A DNA stretch of 64,000 nt from Ruania zhangjianzhongii (GCF_008000995.1 NZ_CP042828.1:2594882-2658881), one strand, 5' to 3'. Counted from the first letter of the stretch, positions 1 to 8,908 are shown. Numbers and translations are program-made. The notes: generated from the letters alone by a model not told the origin.

Positions 1-199
1 CAGCGTTCAACCCGTGGCAGGTGGAACAGTTCGCGATGAACAACCGCTCACCGGCTTCGACGTCACCAGCGCTGGCCGTCTCGGCCTGAGCCGGGGAGGG
101 CGCCAGGGCGGCGTACAGCACACCGGTGAACAACAGCGCCAGCGTCATCAGGACGACTGGCGCCAACCGGTGCCGTCTGCCTGCGGCTAAAGCCTTCAC
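1..199 (-). CDS. qcrC: Cytochrome bc1 complex diheme cytochrome c subunit QcrC (N-terminal part)
   Basis: Partial gene: only the first 66 codons are in the window and the rest lies beyond position 1. It begins with GTG at 199 and encodes a basic N-terminus, a membrane anchor at about residues 12-33, and a c-type haem site C58-S-T-C61-H62, as expected for the first haem domain of actinobacterial QcrC. The protein passes electrons from the bc1 complex to the aa3 oxidase on the outer face of the membrane. It follows ctaE by 50 bp on the same strand, the standard ctaE-qcrCAB order. The ORF is seen directly; the name rests on motif plus context. Confidence 0.9.
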   Translation of the reverse strand, partial: MKALAAGRRHRLAPVVLMTLALLFTGVLYAALAPSPAQAETASAGDVEAGERLFIANCSTCHGLNA

Positions 200-249
200 T
201 TCTACGAATCCTCAAATCAGGTGGGGACGGACAGTTACCGGGGAGGGAG

Positions 250-900
250 CTACAGCTGCAGCAGCGGGAGCAGGTAGATCGTGCCGAACAGCACGATCCA
301 GACGGCGTCGACGAAGTGCCAGTAGTAGGAGACCACGAGTGCGAACGTGGCGTCCCGCTCACCGAAGCGGTGTGCGGAGAACGAGCGCAGCAGCACGAAC
401 AGGAACGCGATCAACCCGCCGAGCACGTGCAGGCCGTGGAAGCCGGTCGGGATGAAGAACACCGAGCCGTAGCTGGAGTTAGCGATGGTCAGACCCTCGT
501 GGGCCAGTTCGGCGTACTCGAAGACCTGCCCGGCGACGAAGAACGAACCCATCAGGAAGGTCAGGATGAACCACTCCTGCATCCCCCATCGGGTCACCTG
601 CCAGATCGGCCCGGAGCGCACCTTGCGGAACTCCTCAGCGGCCCACACCCCCAGCTGGCAGGTCACCGAGCTGAGCACCAGCACCAGGGTGTTGATCGCG
701 GAGAAGGTGACGTTCAGGTGGTCATATCCGGCCGACCAGACCTCGGGGCCGGCGACTGCCTGGTGGGTGAAGTACATCGCGAACAGACCCGCGAAGAACA
801 TCAGCTCCGAAGAGAGCCAGACGATGGTGCCGACCTGGGTCAGATTCGGTCGGTTGACCGCCAGGTGAGGGGTACTGGGAGCAGAGGTTGCAGACGACAC
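250..900 (-). CDS. ctaE: Cytochrome c oxidase subunit III (CtaE)
   Basis: 216-residue polytopic membrane protein with about five hydrophobic segments and typical subunit III features ([13 protein letters not shown] near residue 28, [10 protein letters not shown] near residue 153, a C-terminal [15 protein letters not shown] helix). The length fits the actinobacterial family. It is a non-catalytic core subunit of the aa3 cytochrome c oxidase, which in actinobacteria forms a supercomplex with bc1. The GTG start at 900 is supported by a CATAAT -10 box 6 nt upstream, which suggests a leaderless mRNA. It is followed by qcrC. Confidence 0.95.
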   Translation of the reverse strand: MSSATSAPSTPHLAVNRPNLTQVGTIVWLSSELMFFAGLFAMYFTHQAVAGPEVWSAGYDHLNVTFSAINTLVLVLSSVTCQLGVWAAEEFRKVRSGPIWQVTRWGMQEWFILTFLMGSFFVAGQVFEYAELAHEGLTIANSSYGSVFFIPTGFHGLHVLGGLIAFLFVLLRSFSAHRFGERDATFALVVSYYWHFVDAVWIVLFGTIYLLPLLQL

Positions 901-906
901 GATGTC

Positions 907-912
907 ATTATG
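907..912 (-). promoter_or_regulatory. -10 box of leaderless ctaE promoter
   Basis: CATAAT on the minus strand, separated by 6 nt from the GTG start of ctaE. No good -35 is visible. The spacing puts the transcription start at or next to the start codon. Confidence 0.45.
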
Positions 913-1185
913 GCGGTTCTTCGGCGGTGATGGGCACCTTCTGCTCGCCGTGTTGTCACTTTTCGGTGTCCCGACGCGGTAAAACCATCGACCCGCCGCC
1001 TTCCGCCGGGCGTGGGTGGTGACGTTCGGATCGGCGGCGTCACCTCGACCTCGTGCGGGCGGCCTCTGGCCTGCAGAACACCTCGTGCCAGGCGGCTAGG
1101 ATGCAGGTGGAGTCGACGGCGTAACCCGCGCGCCATGCCGCGGGCCGGAAGGAACACGATGACCGCGGTAGTTCGGGAGGACGCC

Positions 1186-1596
1186 ATGGCGCCCAAGGGT
1201 GAGCAGACCGAGCAGGAACCGGTGTCGGTGCTGCTCTACAGCGACGACGTCACGACCCGGGAGCAGGTCCTGACCGGGGTGGGCCGGCGTGCCTCCTTCG
1301 ACACCCCGAAGATCCGCTGGCACGAGGCCGCCACGCCGGCCGCCGTCGTCGACTACGTGACCAACCGGGAGTACGACCTGGTGGTGCTCGACGCGGAGGC
1401 CGCCAAGCTCGGCGGGATGGGGCTGTGCCGGACCCTGAAATCGGAGGTCTACCAGTGCCCGCCGGTGCTGCTGTTGATCGCCCGCGCACAGGACGCCTGG
1501 TTGGCGGCCTGGTCCGAGGCGGACGCCGTGGTCTCGATGCCGCTGGACCCGATCGAGCTGCAGGAGACGATGGCCGACATGATCCGGCGCCGGTGA
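1186..1596 (+). CDS. Stand-alone receiver-like (CheY-fold) protein, degenerate
   Basis: 136 residues. The core resembles a response-regulator receiver: beta-1 SVLLYSDDV at about residues 14-22, YDLVVLDA with the candidate phospho-acceptor D69, and a C-terminal VSMPLDPIELQETM helix. The conserved Lys before the cis-Pro of active receivers is replaced by Met (M-P), and there is no output domain, so it may be a pseudo-receiver. I chose ATG 1186 because GGGAGG stands 6 nt upstream; an in-frame ATG at 1159 is the alternative. It lies 3 bp before trpD and is probably cotranscribed. No sensor kinase is nearby. Confidence 0.7.
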   Translation: MAPKGEQTEQEPVSVLLYSDDVTTREQVLTGVGRRASFDTPKIRWHEAATPAAVVDYVTNREYDLVVLDAEAAKLGGMGLCRTLKSEVYQCPPVLLLIARAQDAWLAAWSEADAVVSMPLDPIELQETMADMIRRR

Positions 1597-1599
1597 GCC

Positions 1600-2664
1600 A
1601 TGGCGACCGGCGAGGTGACCTGGCCTGACCTGATCACCCGGCTGATCGGTGGGGGCGACCTGGCCCCGGACGAGACCAGCTGGGCGATGGACCAGGTGAT
1701 GTCTGGCAACTCTCACCCGATCGCGCTGGGCGGCTTCCTGGTGGCCCTGCGGGCAAAAGGAGAGACCGTGCCCGAGGTGCGCGGCCTCGCGGATGCGATG
1801 GTGGCCCATGCGGTGCCGATCGACGTCGATCGGGACGCTGTGGACATCGTCGGCACCGGGGGAGACCGGCACCGGAGTGTCAACCTCTCGACGATGGCGG
1901 CGTTGGTGGTGGCCGGCACTGGGACGACTGTGGTCAAGCACGGCAACCGGGCCTCCTCCTCGGCCAGTGGCTCAGCGGACGTGCTGGAGGCGCTCGGAGT
2001 ACGCCTGGACCTGCCGCCGGAGGAGTCGGCGCAGGTGGTGCAGAGCGCGGGTATCACCTTCCTGTTCGCGAACGCCTATCACCCCAGCTTCCGGCACGCG
2101 GCAGCGACCCGACGCGAGCTCGGGGTGGCGACGGCGTTCAACATCCTCGGCCCACTGACGAACCCGGCGCGCCCGCGCGCCAGCGCTATCGGCGTGGCCG
2201 ATCCGCGGATGGCCCCCCTGGTGGCCGGAGTGTTCGCCGATCGCGCGAACTCCACCCTGGTGTTCCGCAGCGAGGACGGTCTGGACGAGATGGCCACCAC
2301 CGCGCCGGTGCGGATCTGGGAGGTGACCGAGGCCGGCGGCCCGGAGATCGCCGAGCACCTGCTGGACCCTGCCGAGGTGTTCGGCCTGCCCCGGGCCACG
2401 CTGGAGGACCTGCGCGGCGCGGATCCAGCACATAACGCGCAGGTGACCCGGGACGTGCTCGCCGGCGCCGAGGGCGCGATCCGGGACACGGTGCTGCTGA
2501 ATGCTGCCGCTGCGCTGGTCGCGCACGCCCGGCTGGACGGCACCACCACCGGTCCGCTCACCGATCGGCTGCTCGCCGGGTTGGAGCACGCCCGCCGATC
2601 GATCGACGACGGCGCCGCAGCGGCCACGCTGCAGGCGTGGGTGGCTGCCTCGCAGGCTGCCTAG
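1600..2664 (+). CDS. trpD: Anthranilate phosphoribosyltransferase
   Basis: 354 residues. Transfers phosphoribosyl from PRPP to anthranilate in tryptophan biosynthesis (cytosolic). Key motifs: VGTGGD at about residue 84 followed by HRSVNLST (the PRPP-binding loop, usually GTGGD-x-x-x-x-N-I-S-T), and KHGNRASSSASGSADVLEALG, the diphosphate and magnesium region. Full length for the family. The ATG at 1600 directly follows the receiver gene stop. Like M. tuberculosis trpD (Rv2192c), it sits next to ctaE, away from the other trp genes. Confidence 0.95.
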   Translation: MATGEVTWPDLITRLIGGGDLAPDETSWAMDQVMSGNSHPIALGGFLVALRAKGETVPEVRGLADAMVAHAVPIDVDRDAVDIVGTGGDRHRSVNLSTMAALVVAGTGTTVVKHGNRASSSASGSADVLEALGVRLDLPPEESAQVVQSAGITFLFANAYHPSFRHAAATRRELGVATAFNILGPLTNPARPRASAIGVADPRMAPLVAGVFADRANSTLVFRSEDGLDEMATTAPVRIWEVTEAGGPEIAEHLLDPAEVFGLPRATLEDLRGADPAHNAQVTRDVLAGAEGAIRDTVLLNAAAALVAHARLDGTTTGPLTDRLLAGLEHARRSIDDGAAAATLQAWVAASQAA

Positions 2665-2872
2665 CGCACCACGTCGTGAATCGATTCACTCGTTACTGGT
2701 GTCGGTGATTCGTGCTCCGCGGTATCGACCGGCCGAGCGGAGTAACGACCGGGCGCGCCGGCCCCGGGCGCGCCGGGTACTCGCGATCGGGCCCGCTGTA
2801 CTCGCGATCGGGCGTGCCGTCCCCAGTCACCGTCGGGTACTCGTGACCGGGCCGTACCCGCGACCGGGCGCC
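2665..2872. repeat. Intergenic short repeats, TACTCGCGAYCGGGC type
   Basis: Gap between convergent trpD and the RAM-domain gene. It holds several imperfect direct copies of about 15 bp: TACTCGCGATCGGGC near 2779 and 2798, TACTCGTGACCGGGC near 2839, TACCCGCGACCGGGC near 2854, and a partial copy near 2742. No gene is seen. Function unknown; it could be a repeat-type terminator or a slippage product. Confidence 0.5.
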
Positions 2873-3154
2873 TCAGTCGTCCAGACCGAGGGCGAAGGCT
2901 GCGTCCAGGTCGTGCCGGGAATAGGTCTGGAACGCGATGTAGGTCTGGGTGCGGACCACGCCGTCGATCTTGCTGATCCGGTCGGCGATCACCCCGGCCA
3001 GGTCTTCGTGCTGGCTCACCCGCACCACCGCGATCAGGTCCACATCACCGGTCACCGAGAACGCCTCAGTCACCCCGGGCAGCTCGGCTACTTGGCCGGC
3101 GACTTCCGGAATGCTGTCGGCTTCGGTGTCGATGAGAACGATCGCGGTAATCAT
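2873..3154 (-). CDS. Lrp/AsnC ligand-binding (RAM) domain protein
   Basis: 93 residues beginning MITAIVLIDTEADSIPEVA. This is only the RAM (ligand-binding, oligomerising) half of an Lrp/AsnC regulator; there is no helix-turn-helix. Such stand-alone RAM proteins are common in actinobacteria and may bind amino acids or modulate full-length Lrp proteins. ATG 3154 was chosen over an upstream in-frame start because GAGGGAG lies at ribosome-binding distance and family members begin here. Target unknown. Confidence 0.85.
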   Translation of the reverse strand: MITAIVLIDTEADSIPEVAGQVAELPGVTEAFSVTGDVDLIAVVRVSQHEDLAGVIADRISKIDGVVRTQTYIAFQTYSRHDLDAAFALGLDD

Positions 3155-3214
3155 GGCGGCTCCCTCGGGGACGAACGGCGGGTCAGATAGGTCCATCATG
3201 CCGTGCCCGAGAGC

Positions 3215-4990
3215 CTACGGCCGCGGGCTGAGACGGTCCAGGTGCCGGCCGGCACCCCGCACCGGTAGCGACCAGCCAGGCCCATCCGCCCCGTCCAGGT
3301 CAGTCTCGATCAGGCGAGTACCCGGACGTTCCAACCAGTCCGCGAGCAAGGCAGTCTCCTCGTCGCTGGCCGCCCCGGCCCGGGTCTGGCCCGGCTGCAC
3401 CTGCGCGCCGGTCTCGCGGAGCGAGTCCACCACCGGCATCGGTGAGCGCCCGGGCGGGGACACGGCGGTCCCGGCGAACCGGCCGTACCGGACCAGCAGG
3501 ATCTCCCAACCGCCGCCGTCGGCCCGCCGGGCGGCGAGGATCTGCCGGGCCCGCCGAAGCGGGTCGAGGCGCTCGGCGCGGGCGGCAATGCGCAGGTAGG
3601 CAAGCAGCTGGTCCCGGCGCACGGCAGCCTCCTCGAAGCGTTCCTGGGCGCTGAGCCGGGAGATCGTCGCCGTCATCGTCTGCACCACGGCATCGGCGTT
3701 GCCACCGAGGACCTGTTCGGCGCGCAGCACCCGGTCACCGTAGTCGGTGTCCGGATGCACGCACGGAGCCGAACAGCGGCCCAGCTCGAGCAGAATGCAG
3801 GCATTTGCTTGGGGCTTCGGAATGCGGGGAAGGCTGCCGGTGCAGGTGCGCAGACCGGTAGCCGCGACCATCGCCTCCACCGCTAGGGCAGCAGAAGCAC
3901 GCGAGGGAAAGGGACCGATCGCCGCACCGCCATCGACCTGCGGCGCGGAGCGCGCCACGGAGAGACGCGGGTAGGCCTCAGCGGTCAGCCGTACCCAGGG
4001 CCGCCGGCCGGGTGCCTTCGATCGACGGTTGTAGCGCGGATCGTGCTCGGCGATCGCGCGCAGTTCCCGCACGGCAGCTTCCAGCGCCGTGGCACACGGG
4101 ATCGGCTTGACCGCCGTCGCCAGATCGACCATCTCGCCGATCCGGGCGCGCTTCTCCGCGGCGGTGAAGTAGCTGCGCACCCGCCGGCGCAGGTTGGTGG
4201 CGGTGCCGACGTAGAGCACCTCCTGGCGAGGACCGAGGAACAGGTACACCCCAGGGCAGGTGGGCAGATCGTCCGCCAGGGTGGCCTTCCGCCGTCGCGC
4301 CGGCGGAACAGGATCGGACGCCGTGGCGAGGTCCTCGACGTGGGTGAGCCCGAGCGAGGACATCCGGGCGAACAGCCCGTGCAACACGTCCACCGTGGCC
4401 CGGGCGTCGGTCAGGGCCCGGTGGTCAGGTGTCACCTCGGTGCGGAACAGCGCCGCCAGGGTGCCGAGCTTGTGGTTGGGCGCCTCGTCCCGGGTGACCA
4501 CCCGGCGGGCCAGCGCCAAGGTGTCCACCACCATCGGCCGGGGCCAGGGGAGATCGAGCCGGGCGGCGTTCGCCTTCAGGAACCCCACGTCGAAGCGGGC
4601 GTTGTGTGCTACCAGCACGGCATCGCCGACGAACTCCAGGAACGCCGGCAGCACGGTAGAGATGCGCGGCGCCGGCAGCACCATGGCATTCGTGATCCCG
4701 GTGAGCAGGGTGATCGTCGGCGGGATACCTACGCCGGGGTTGACTAGGGTCTGGAACTCCCCGACGGTCTCCCCGCCGCGGACCTTCACCGCGCCGATCT
4801 CGGTGATCGCGGACTCGTTGGCCGAGCCGCCGGTAGTTTCCAGGTCCACCACCACGAAGGTGGCGTCGAACAGAGGAGTGCCGATCTCGTCGAAGCCCAG
4901 CTGCTGGGGGAGGCCGATAGCGCCCGCACCGGCATCCGGCCGGTCGATCCGGCCACCGGGGCGGGCCGCAGTGAACAGGCTGGCGCGCAT
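3215..4990 (-). CDS. DnaQ-like 3'-5' exonuclease fused to UvrC-like GIY-YIG nuclease
   Basis: 591 residues, two nucleases in one chain. Residues about 44-205 form a DEDDh exonuclease: D49-L-E51 (Exo I), HNARFD with D134 (Exo II), H190...D195 (Exo III). Residues about 245-320 form a GIY-YIG domain (PGVYLFLGPRQEVLYVG), followed by a cysteine-rich UvrC-like middle and a UVR-type helix (QERFEEAAVRRD) near residue 430. It lacks the RNase H-like second nuclease and HhH domains of true UvrC. It corresponds in order and architecture to M. tuberculosis Rv2191, so a DNA-repair role is likely; substrate unproven. TAGCGT lies 8 nt before the ATG. Confidence 0.88.
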   Translation of the reverse strand: MRASLFTAARPGGRIDRPDAGAGAIGLPQQLGFDEIGTPLFDATFVVVDLETTGGSANESAITEIGAVKVRGGETVGEFQTLVNPGVGIPPTITLLTGITNAMVLPAPRISTVLPAFLEFVGDAVLVAHNARFDVGFLKANAARLDLPWPRPMVVDTLALARRVVTRDEAPNHKLGTLAALFRTEVTPDHRALTDARATVDVLHGLFARMSSLGLTHVEDLATASDPVPPARRRKATLADDLPTCPGVYLFLGPRQEVLYVGTATNLRRRVRSYFTAAEKRARIGEMVDLATAVKPIPCATALEAAVRELRAIAEHDPRYNRRSKAPGRRPWVRLTAEAYPRLSVARSAPQVDGGAAIGPFPSRASAALAVEAMVAATGLRTCTGSLPRIPKPQANACILLELGRCSAPCVHPDTDYGDRVLRAEQVLGGNADAVVQTMTATISRLSAQERFEEAAVRRDQLLAYLRIAARAERLDPLRRARQILAARRADGGGWEILLVRYGRFAGTAVSPPGRSPMPVVDSLRETGAQVQPGQTRAGAASDEETALLADWLERPGTRLIETDLDGADGPGWSLPVRGAGRHLDRLSPRP

Positions 4991-5337
4991 CTCGGCTCAC
5001 GCTAGCCGCGGGCACCGACATTCTCGCGCGCCCCGCGCCGAGGCCCCGCCGGGAGCGCACCAGGCCACACTGGCGCCGACTGGTCAAAATCCGTTGTCCG
5101 GTGGCGATCCGGGCAACGGACTTTGGCCAGTCGCGGGGCAGGTGGCGGGCGGGTTGGGCGGTGGGCGCGTGCACCAGGGGCAGGTGGCGCCCAGATCAGC
5201 CGGGTGGCCGCGCCCGGCGCCCGTGGCACCACCGGCACCCCACGCGCGGCGCCCGTGGTACCCCCGGCACCCGGCGCCCGTGGCACCACCGGCACCCCGC
5301 GCGCCCGTGGGGCACCACCGGCACCCCCGACCTACAC
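4991..5337. repeat. Intergenic region with GC-rich imperfect tandem repeats
   Basis: A 347-bp gap with no convincing gene. Between about 5216 and 5327 it holds four imperfect copies, spaced 25-32 bp, of a unit around GGCGCCCGTGGCACCACCGG. The flank nearest the exonuclease gene carries its -10 box (TAGCGT on the minus strand, 4999-5004). The repeats lie just past the 3' end of the acyl-CoA ligase gene. Confidence 0.6.
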
Positions 5338-7155
5338 CTAGTGCTGCTCGGAGGCCCGCTCCGCGGCCGCCTTCTCGTACAGGGTGTCGATCCGGTCGGC
5401 GAAGTCGCGCAGCACCAGGTTGCGCTTCACACTCAGCTTCGGCGTCAGGTAGTCGTCCAGGGTGAAGTCCTCGTCGAGCACCTCGTACTTGCGGATCGAT
5501 TCGGCGCGGGAGACGGCCCGGTTGGCCCGGTCGATCGCCCCCTGCAACCCCTCCTGCACCTGCGGGTGTGCGGCCGCCTCGGTCACGCTCATCTCGGGCA
5601 ACCCCTGGTTGGACAGCCAGGTCGGCAACATCTCTGTATCCAAGGTGATCAGCGCGGCCACGAACGGGCGCTGGTCGCCGACCACCACGCACTGGCTCAC
5701 CAGCGGGTATGCACGGATCCGGTCCTCGAGCACCGAGGGCTGCACATTCTTCCCGGCAGCGGTGACGATGAGCTCCTTCTTCCGACCCGTGATCTTCAGG
5801 TAGCCGTCCGCGTCGAGCTCGCCGAGGTCACCGGTGTGGAACCAGCCGTCGGTGATCGACTCCGCGTCGGCCTCGGGGTTGTCGTGGTAACCACGGAAGT
5901 TCGCGATGCCCCGGGTGAGGATCTCGGTGTCCTCGGCGATCTTGATGCTGACCCCGGGCAGCGGGGGCCCCACCGTGCCGATCTTGGACCGCTCCGGCAC
6001 GTTCACGGTCACCGGCGCGGTGGTCTCGGTCAGGCCGTACCCCTCGAGGACCCGCACCCCGACGCCGCGGAAGAAGTGTCCGAGCCGTTCGCCCAGGGGC
6101 GCCCCACCGGAGATGGCGTACTCCGCCTGACCGCCGAGCGCCTCGCGGATCTTGTGCAGCACCAGCTTGTCCGCCAACGCGTACTGGAGGCGCAGGCCAA
6201 GGCCTGGACCGCCGTCGTCCAGGGAGCGGGAATAGTCCCCGGAGACCTTGGCGGCCCAGCGGAAGATCTTCACCTTGCCGCCGGCAGCGGCCTTCTGCTC
6301 GGAGGAGTTGTACACCTTCTCGAACACGCGCGGTACGGAGAGGATGAAGGTGGGCTTGAACGTGGCGATGTTCGGCAGCAGCGTGGTGGTGTCCGAGACG
6401 TGCCCGATCGGCACTCCGCAGCAGAGGGTGAGGATGGACACGAACCGCGCGAACACGTGCGCGAGCGGCATGAACAGCAGGGTGCGGGCCTGATCGTGCA
6501 GGATCTGCGAACCCAGTGCGGCCTGCGCGTTCCTGGTCAGCTCCACGAAGTTGCTGTGGGTGAGCTCCACGCCTTTCGGCCTGCCGGTGGTGCCGGAGGT
6601 ATAGATCACCGTGGCCAGGTCGCTGAGGCGCAGCGCGTCGTAGCGCTCCCGCACCTGCTCCTCGGTGACGTCGGCGCCGGATGAGGTCAGCTCGTCCAGC
6701 GCGCCGTCGTCGATCACCCAGACCGGGATCTCGCGCCCTACCTGCTGCGCCGCCTCGGACACGGTCGCGGCGTGGCCGGCGTTCTCCACGAACACCCGGT
6801 CAGTGCCGGAGTCCTCGAGGATCCACGCAGTCTGCTCGACCGAGGAGGTCTCGTAGACCGGTACGGTGACCGCCCCGGCGTACCAGATCGCGAGGTCCGC
6901 GATCGTCCACTCCGCGCGGGTGCGAGACATGATCGCCACCCTGTCACCAGGGCCCACCCCGGAGGCGATCAGGCCGCGGGCCAGGCCGAGCACCCTCTCG
7001 TGCAGCTGTGCTGCGGTGATCGGGGACCAGGCGTCGCCGTCCGGAATCTCCATCAGCACTCGCTGCGGTTCCTTGGCAGCCCAGTCGATCAAGAGGTCGG
7101 GAATGGACAGCTCATCGGGAGTCTCGACCAGTAACGGGGTCTCGGTCTGCGACAT
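5338..7155 (-). CDS. Long-chain fatty acid-CoA ligase (AMP-forming), FadD15-like
   Basis: 605 residues, adenylate-forming superfamily. Motifs: the P-loop-like IYTSGTTGRPKGVELTHSN, the A5 motif YGLTETTAPVTV, the A7/A8 block TGDLGELDADGYLKITGRKK, and the A10-region lysine PKLSVKRN near the C-terminus. It activates fatty acids to acyl-CoA at the cytosolic membrane face. ATG 7155 is preceded by AAGGAG at good spacing; an in-frame start at 7248 lacks one. Position in the cluster matches M. tuberculosis fadD15 (Rv2187). Confidence 0.9.
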   Translation of the reverse strand: MSQTETPLLVETPDELSIPDLLIDWAAKEPQRVLMEIPDGDAWSPITAAQLHERVLGLARGLIASGVGPGDRVAIMSRTRAEWTIADLAIWYAGAVTVPVYETSSVEQTAWILEDSGTDRVFVENAGHAATVSEAAQQVGREIPVWVIDDGALDELTSSGADVTEEQVRERYDALRLSDLATVIYTSGTTGRPKGVELTHSNFVELTRNAQAALGSQILHDQARTLLFMPLAHVFARFVSILTLCCGVPIGHVSDTTTLLPNIATFKPTFILSVPRVFEKVYNSSEQKAAAGGKVKIFRWAAKVSGDYSRSLDDGGPGLGLRLQYALADKLVLHKIREALGGQAEYAISGGAPLGERLGHFFRGVGVRVLEGYGLTETTAPVTVNVPERSKIGTVGPPLPGVSIKIAEDTEILTRGIANFRGYHDNPEADAESITDGWFHTGDLGELDADGYLKITGRKKELIVTAAGKNVQPSVLEDRIRAYPLVSQCVVVGDQRPFVAALITLDTEMLPTWLSNQGLPEMSVTEAAAHPQVQEGLQGAIDRANRAVSRAESIRKYEVLDEDFTLDDYLTPKLSVKRNLVLRDFADRIDTLYEKAAAERASEQH

Positions 7156-7266
7156 GGTCTGGCTCCTTCGGCAGGTCGGGAGGGGCTGGGCACAGCCTAT
7201 CCGGGCAGAAGCCGTGCTCAGTGCGGTTCGGCGGCGAGTTGCCGCCACGTGCCAGGTGCCCGGGAC

Positions 7267-7923
7267 TCAGAGGACAGCGCCGTTGTCGTCCCCGGAGTCG
7301 CTGCGCCCCTTCGGCATCCGCCAGAACAGCACGAGCCACCCGGCCAGCGAGGCGCCGACGGCGGACAGGTACAGCCAGCCGGGCGCGGTGGTCCAGAAGA
7401 TCAGCAACAAGACGGTGAGGATCGGGCCGCCCAGGGCCATCAGCCAGGCAAGCGTGGGCAACGGGTCGGTGGCGCCGATCGGAGGCGGCTCGGGCGGGAT
7501 GTAGCCCTCGTCCTCCTCATCGTCGGGCATCTCGTAGTCACGCGGTCCCGCGCTGGCGGAGCCCGGCGGGATGTCCCCCAGCGTGGGCGGCTGTGGCCGG
7601 GCCGACGACGGCGGTCGGCGTCCGAAGTCAGCGAGGTCACCGGGATCGGAGGTGCTCGGGGAGCGGCCACCGTAGGCGGGGAAGATTCGGGGCGTCTCCG
7701 GGTCACCGGGGGCAGGAGCGGTCGCTGTCGTCCCCGGCACACCGGCGGCGGGGTCATCGGGATCGCTCTCGTCCGGATCGTTCTCGGCACCGGGCCGGGT
7801 GTCGAGCTGGGCCAGATCGGACAACCCCGCAGTGATCCGCTCCCACTCCCGCTCGACGTCGGCGTCCGTGGGCTCGCGGCGCCCGGGGCGCGACTCGCCC
7901 TCCTCGGGACTTCCACCGGCCAT
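7267..7923 (-). CDS. Actinobacterial membrane protein, two C-terminal TM helices
   Basis: 218 residues. The N-terminal 140 residues are Pro-, Asp- and Glu-rich and probably disordered and cytosolic. Two hydrophobic segments follow at about 155-177 (LAWLMALGGPILTVLLLIFW) and 182-204 (WLYLSAVGASLAGWLVLFW), then a short charged tail. No catalytic motif. The ATG is preceded at 6 nt by TACAGT, so it is probably leaderless. Family name not recognised; I do not assign a function. Confidence 0.75.
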   Translation of the reverse strand: MAGGSPEEGESRPGRREPTDADVEREWERITAGLSDLAQLDTRPGAENDPDESDPDDPAAGVPGTTATAPAPGDPETPRIFPAYGGRSPSTSDPGDLADFGRRPPSSARPQPPTLGDIPPGSASAGPRDYEMPDDEEDEGYIPPEPPPIGATDPLPTLAWLMALGGPILTVLLLIFWTTAPGWLYLSAVGASLAGWLVLFWRMPKGRSDSGDDNGAVL

Positions 7924-7929
7924 GGGGCC

Positions 7930-7935
7930 ACTGTA
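7930..7935 (-). promoter_or_regulatory. -10 box of leaderless membrane-protein gene
   Basis: TACAGT on the minus strand, 6 nt upstream of the ATG at 7923; fits the TANNNT pattern repeated across this window. Confidence 0.45.
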
Positions 7936-7987
7936 CGGGGGATGCGGCTATCCACGCATCGCTGCCCGGGCGATGGTCGCCGGCCGG

Positions 7988-8827
7988 CTAGCCGCGCTCC
8001 GGGGTGGCGGCCGCCTTCGGCAGACCGGCCCGGCGTGCCGGATCGGTCACCCAGTGCATCATTCGTGCTGTCGTTCGGCGGCTTGCGAATCGGATCGCCG
8101 TGGCGGTGAAGCGGTTTGCCGCGCCGTCGATCACGCTGGGCCCTGGGTTCCGGCTCTCCAGATGTGCGAGCGCAGTGAGCACGACGGCCTCGGGTGTGCG
8201 CGGCTTCGCGCCTGCTGTGGCGTCCTCGGTGCCGACCACGGCGTTGAACTCGGTGCTCGTCGCTCCCGGCGACAGGGCGAAGACGGCCGCACCGGTCCCT
8301 TGGGTCTCGGCCCAGAGCGATTCGGTGAAACTGAGCACGAAGGCCTTCGATGCGCCGTAGACAGCCATCCGAGGGGTCGGGGTGTACGCAGCCATACTGG
8401 CCACGTTGATCAGGAATCCATGCCGAGTCACGATCTCGGGCAGGAAGGCATGACTGAGCTGCACCGGGGCTGACACGTCCACGGCAATCTCCTGCGCTAG
8501 CCTTGCGGGCTCTTCGGATCCAAACTCGCCGAACGTGCCGAAGCCCGCGTTGTTGATCAGGGCAGTCACCGAGACGTGGGCGGTCCGCAGCGCGTCGAGA
8601 ATCGTGGCTACCGCAGCGGGAGAGGCAAGGTCGACCGATACCGCAAGCACGGCGACATCATGATCTGCTCGTAGCTCAGCGGCGAGTTCCTCGAGGCGAT
8701 CACGGCGGCGTGCCACCAGCACAAGGCTCGCACCCCGTGCAGCCAGGGAGCGAGCAAACGACGCTCCGATGCCTGAACTTGCGCCCGTGATGAGGACGGT
8801 GTGCTGACGGTAGCCCTGGTACGACAT
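7988..8827 (-). CDS. Short-chain dehydrogenase/reductase (SDR)
   Basis: 279 residues, classical SDR. NAD(P)-binding TGASSGIG at residues 14-21 with a following basic VLVARRRDRLEE stretch that suggests NADP preference, INNAGFG, catalytic Ser in NVASMAAY, and YGASK (Y-x-x-x-K). ATG 8827 chosen for the CAGGGAG upstream. It is divergent from a TetR gene across a 29-bp palindrome, so it is very likely controlled by that repressor. Substrate unknown. Confidence 0.9.
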   Translation of the reverse strand: MSYQGYRQHTVLITGASSGIGASFARSLAARGASLVLVARRRDRLEELAAELRADHDVAVLAVSVDLASPAAVATILDALRTAHVSVTALINNAGFGTFGEFGSEEPARLAQEIAVDVSAPVQLSHAFLPEIVTRHGFLINVASMAAYTPTPRMAVYGASKAFVLSFTESLWAETQGTGAAVFALSPGATSTEFNAVVGTEDATAGAKPRTPEAVVLTALAHLESRNPGPSVIDGAANRFTATAIRFASRRTTARMMHWVTDPARRAGLPKAAATPERG

Positions 8828-8871
8828 GGCAACTCCCTGGCGGTGATCGACGGCGAATGAGTGCATCCTAT

Positions 8872-8900
8872 GCCACTGTGGCACTCAGTGCCACAGTGGC
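8872..8900. promoter_or_regulatory. 29-bp palindromic operator between SDR and tetR genes
   Basis: Perfect inverted repeat: 14-bp arms GCCACTGTGGCACT and its complement around one central base (8886). It lies in the 94-bp gap between the divergent SDR and TetR starts, 12-21 bp upstream of the possible TetR starts. Length, symmetry and place are typical of a TetR-family operator. Binding is inferred. Confidence 0.8.
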
Positions 8901-8908
8901 GTTGAGTG

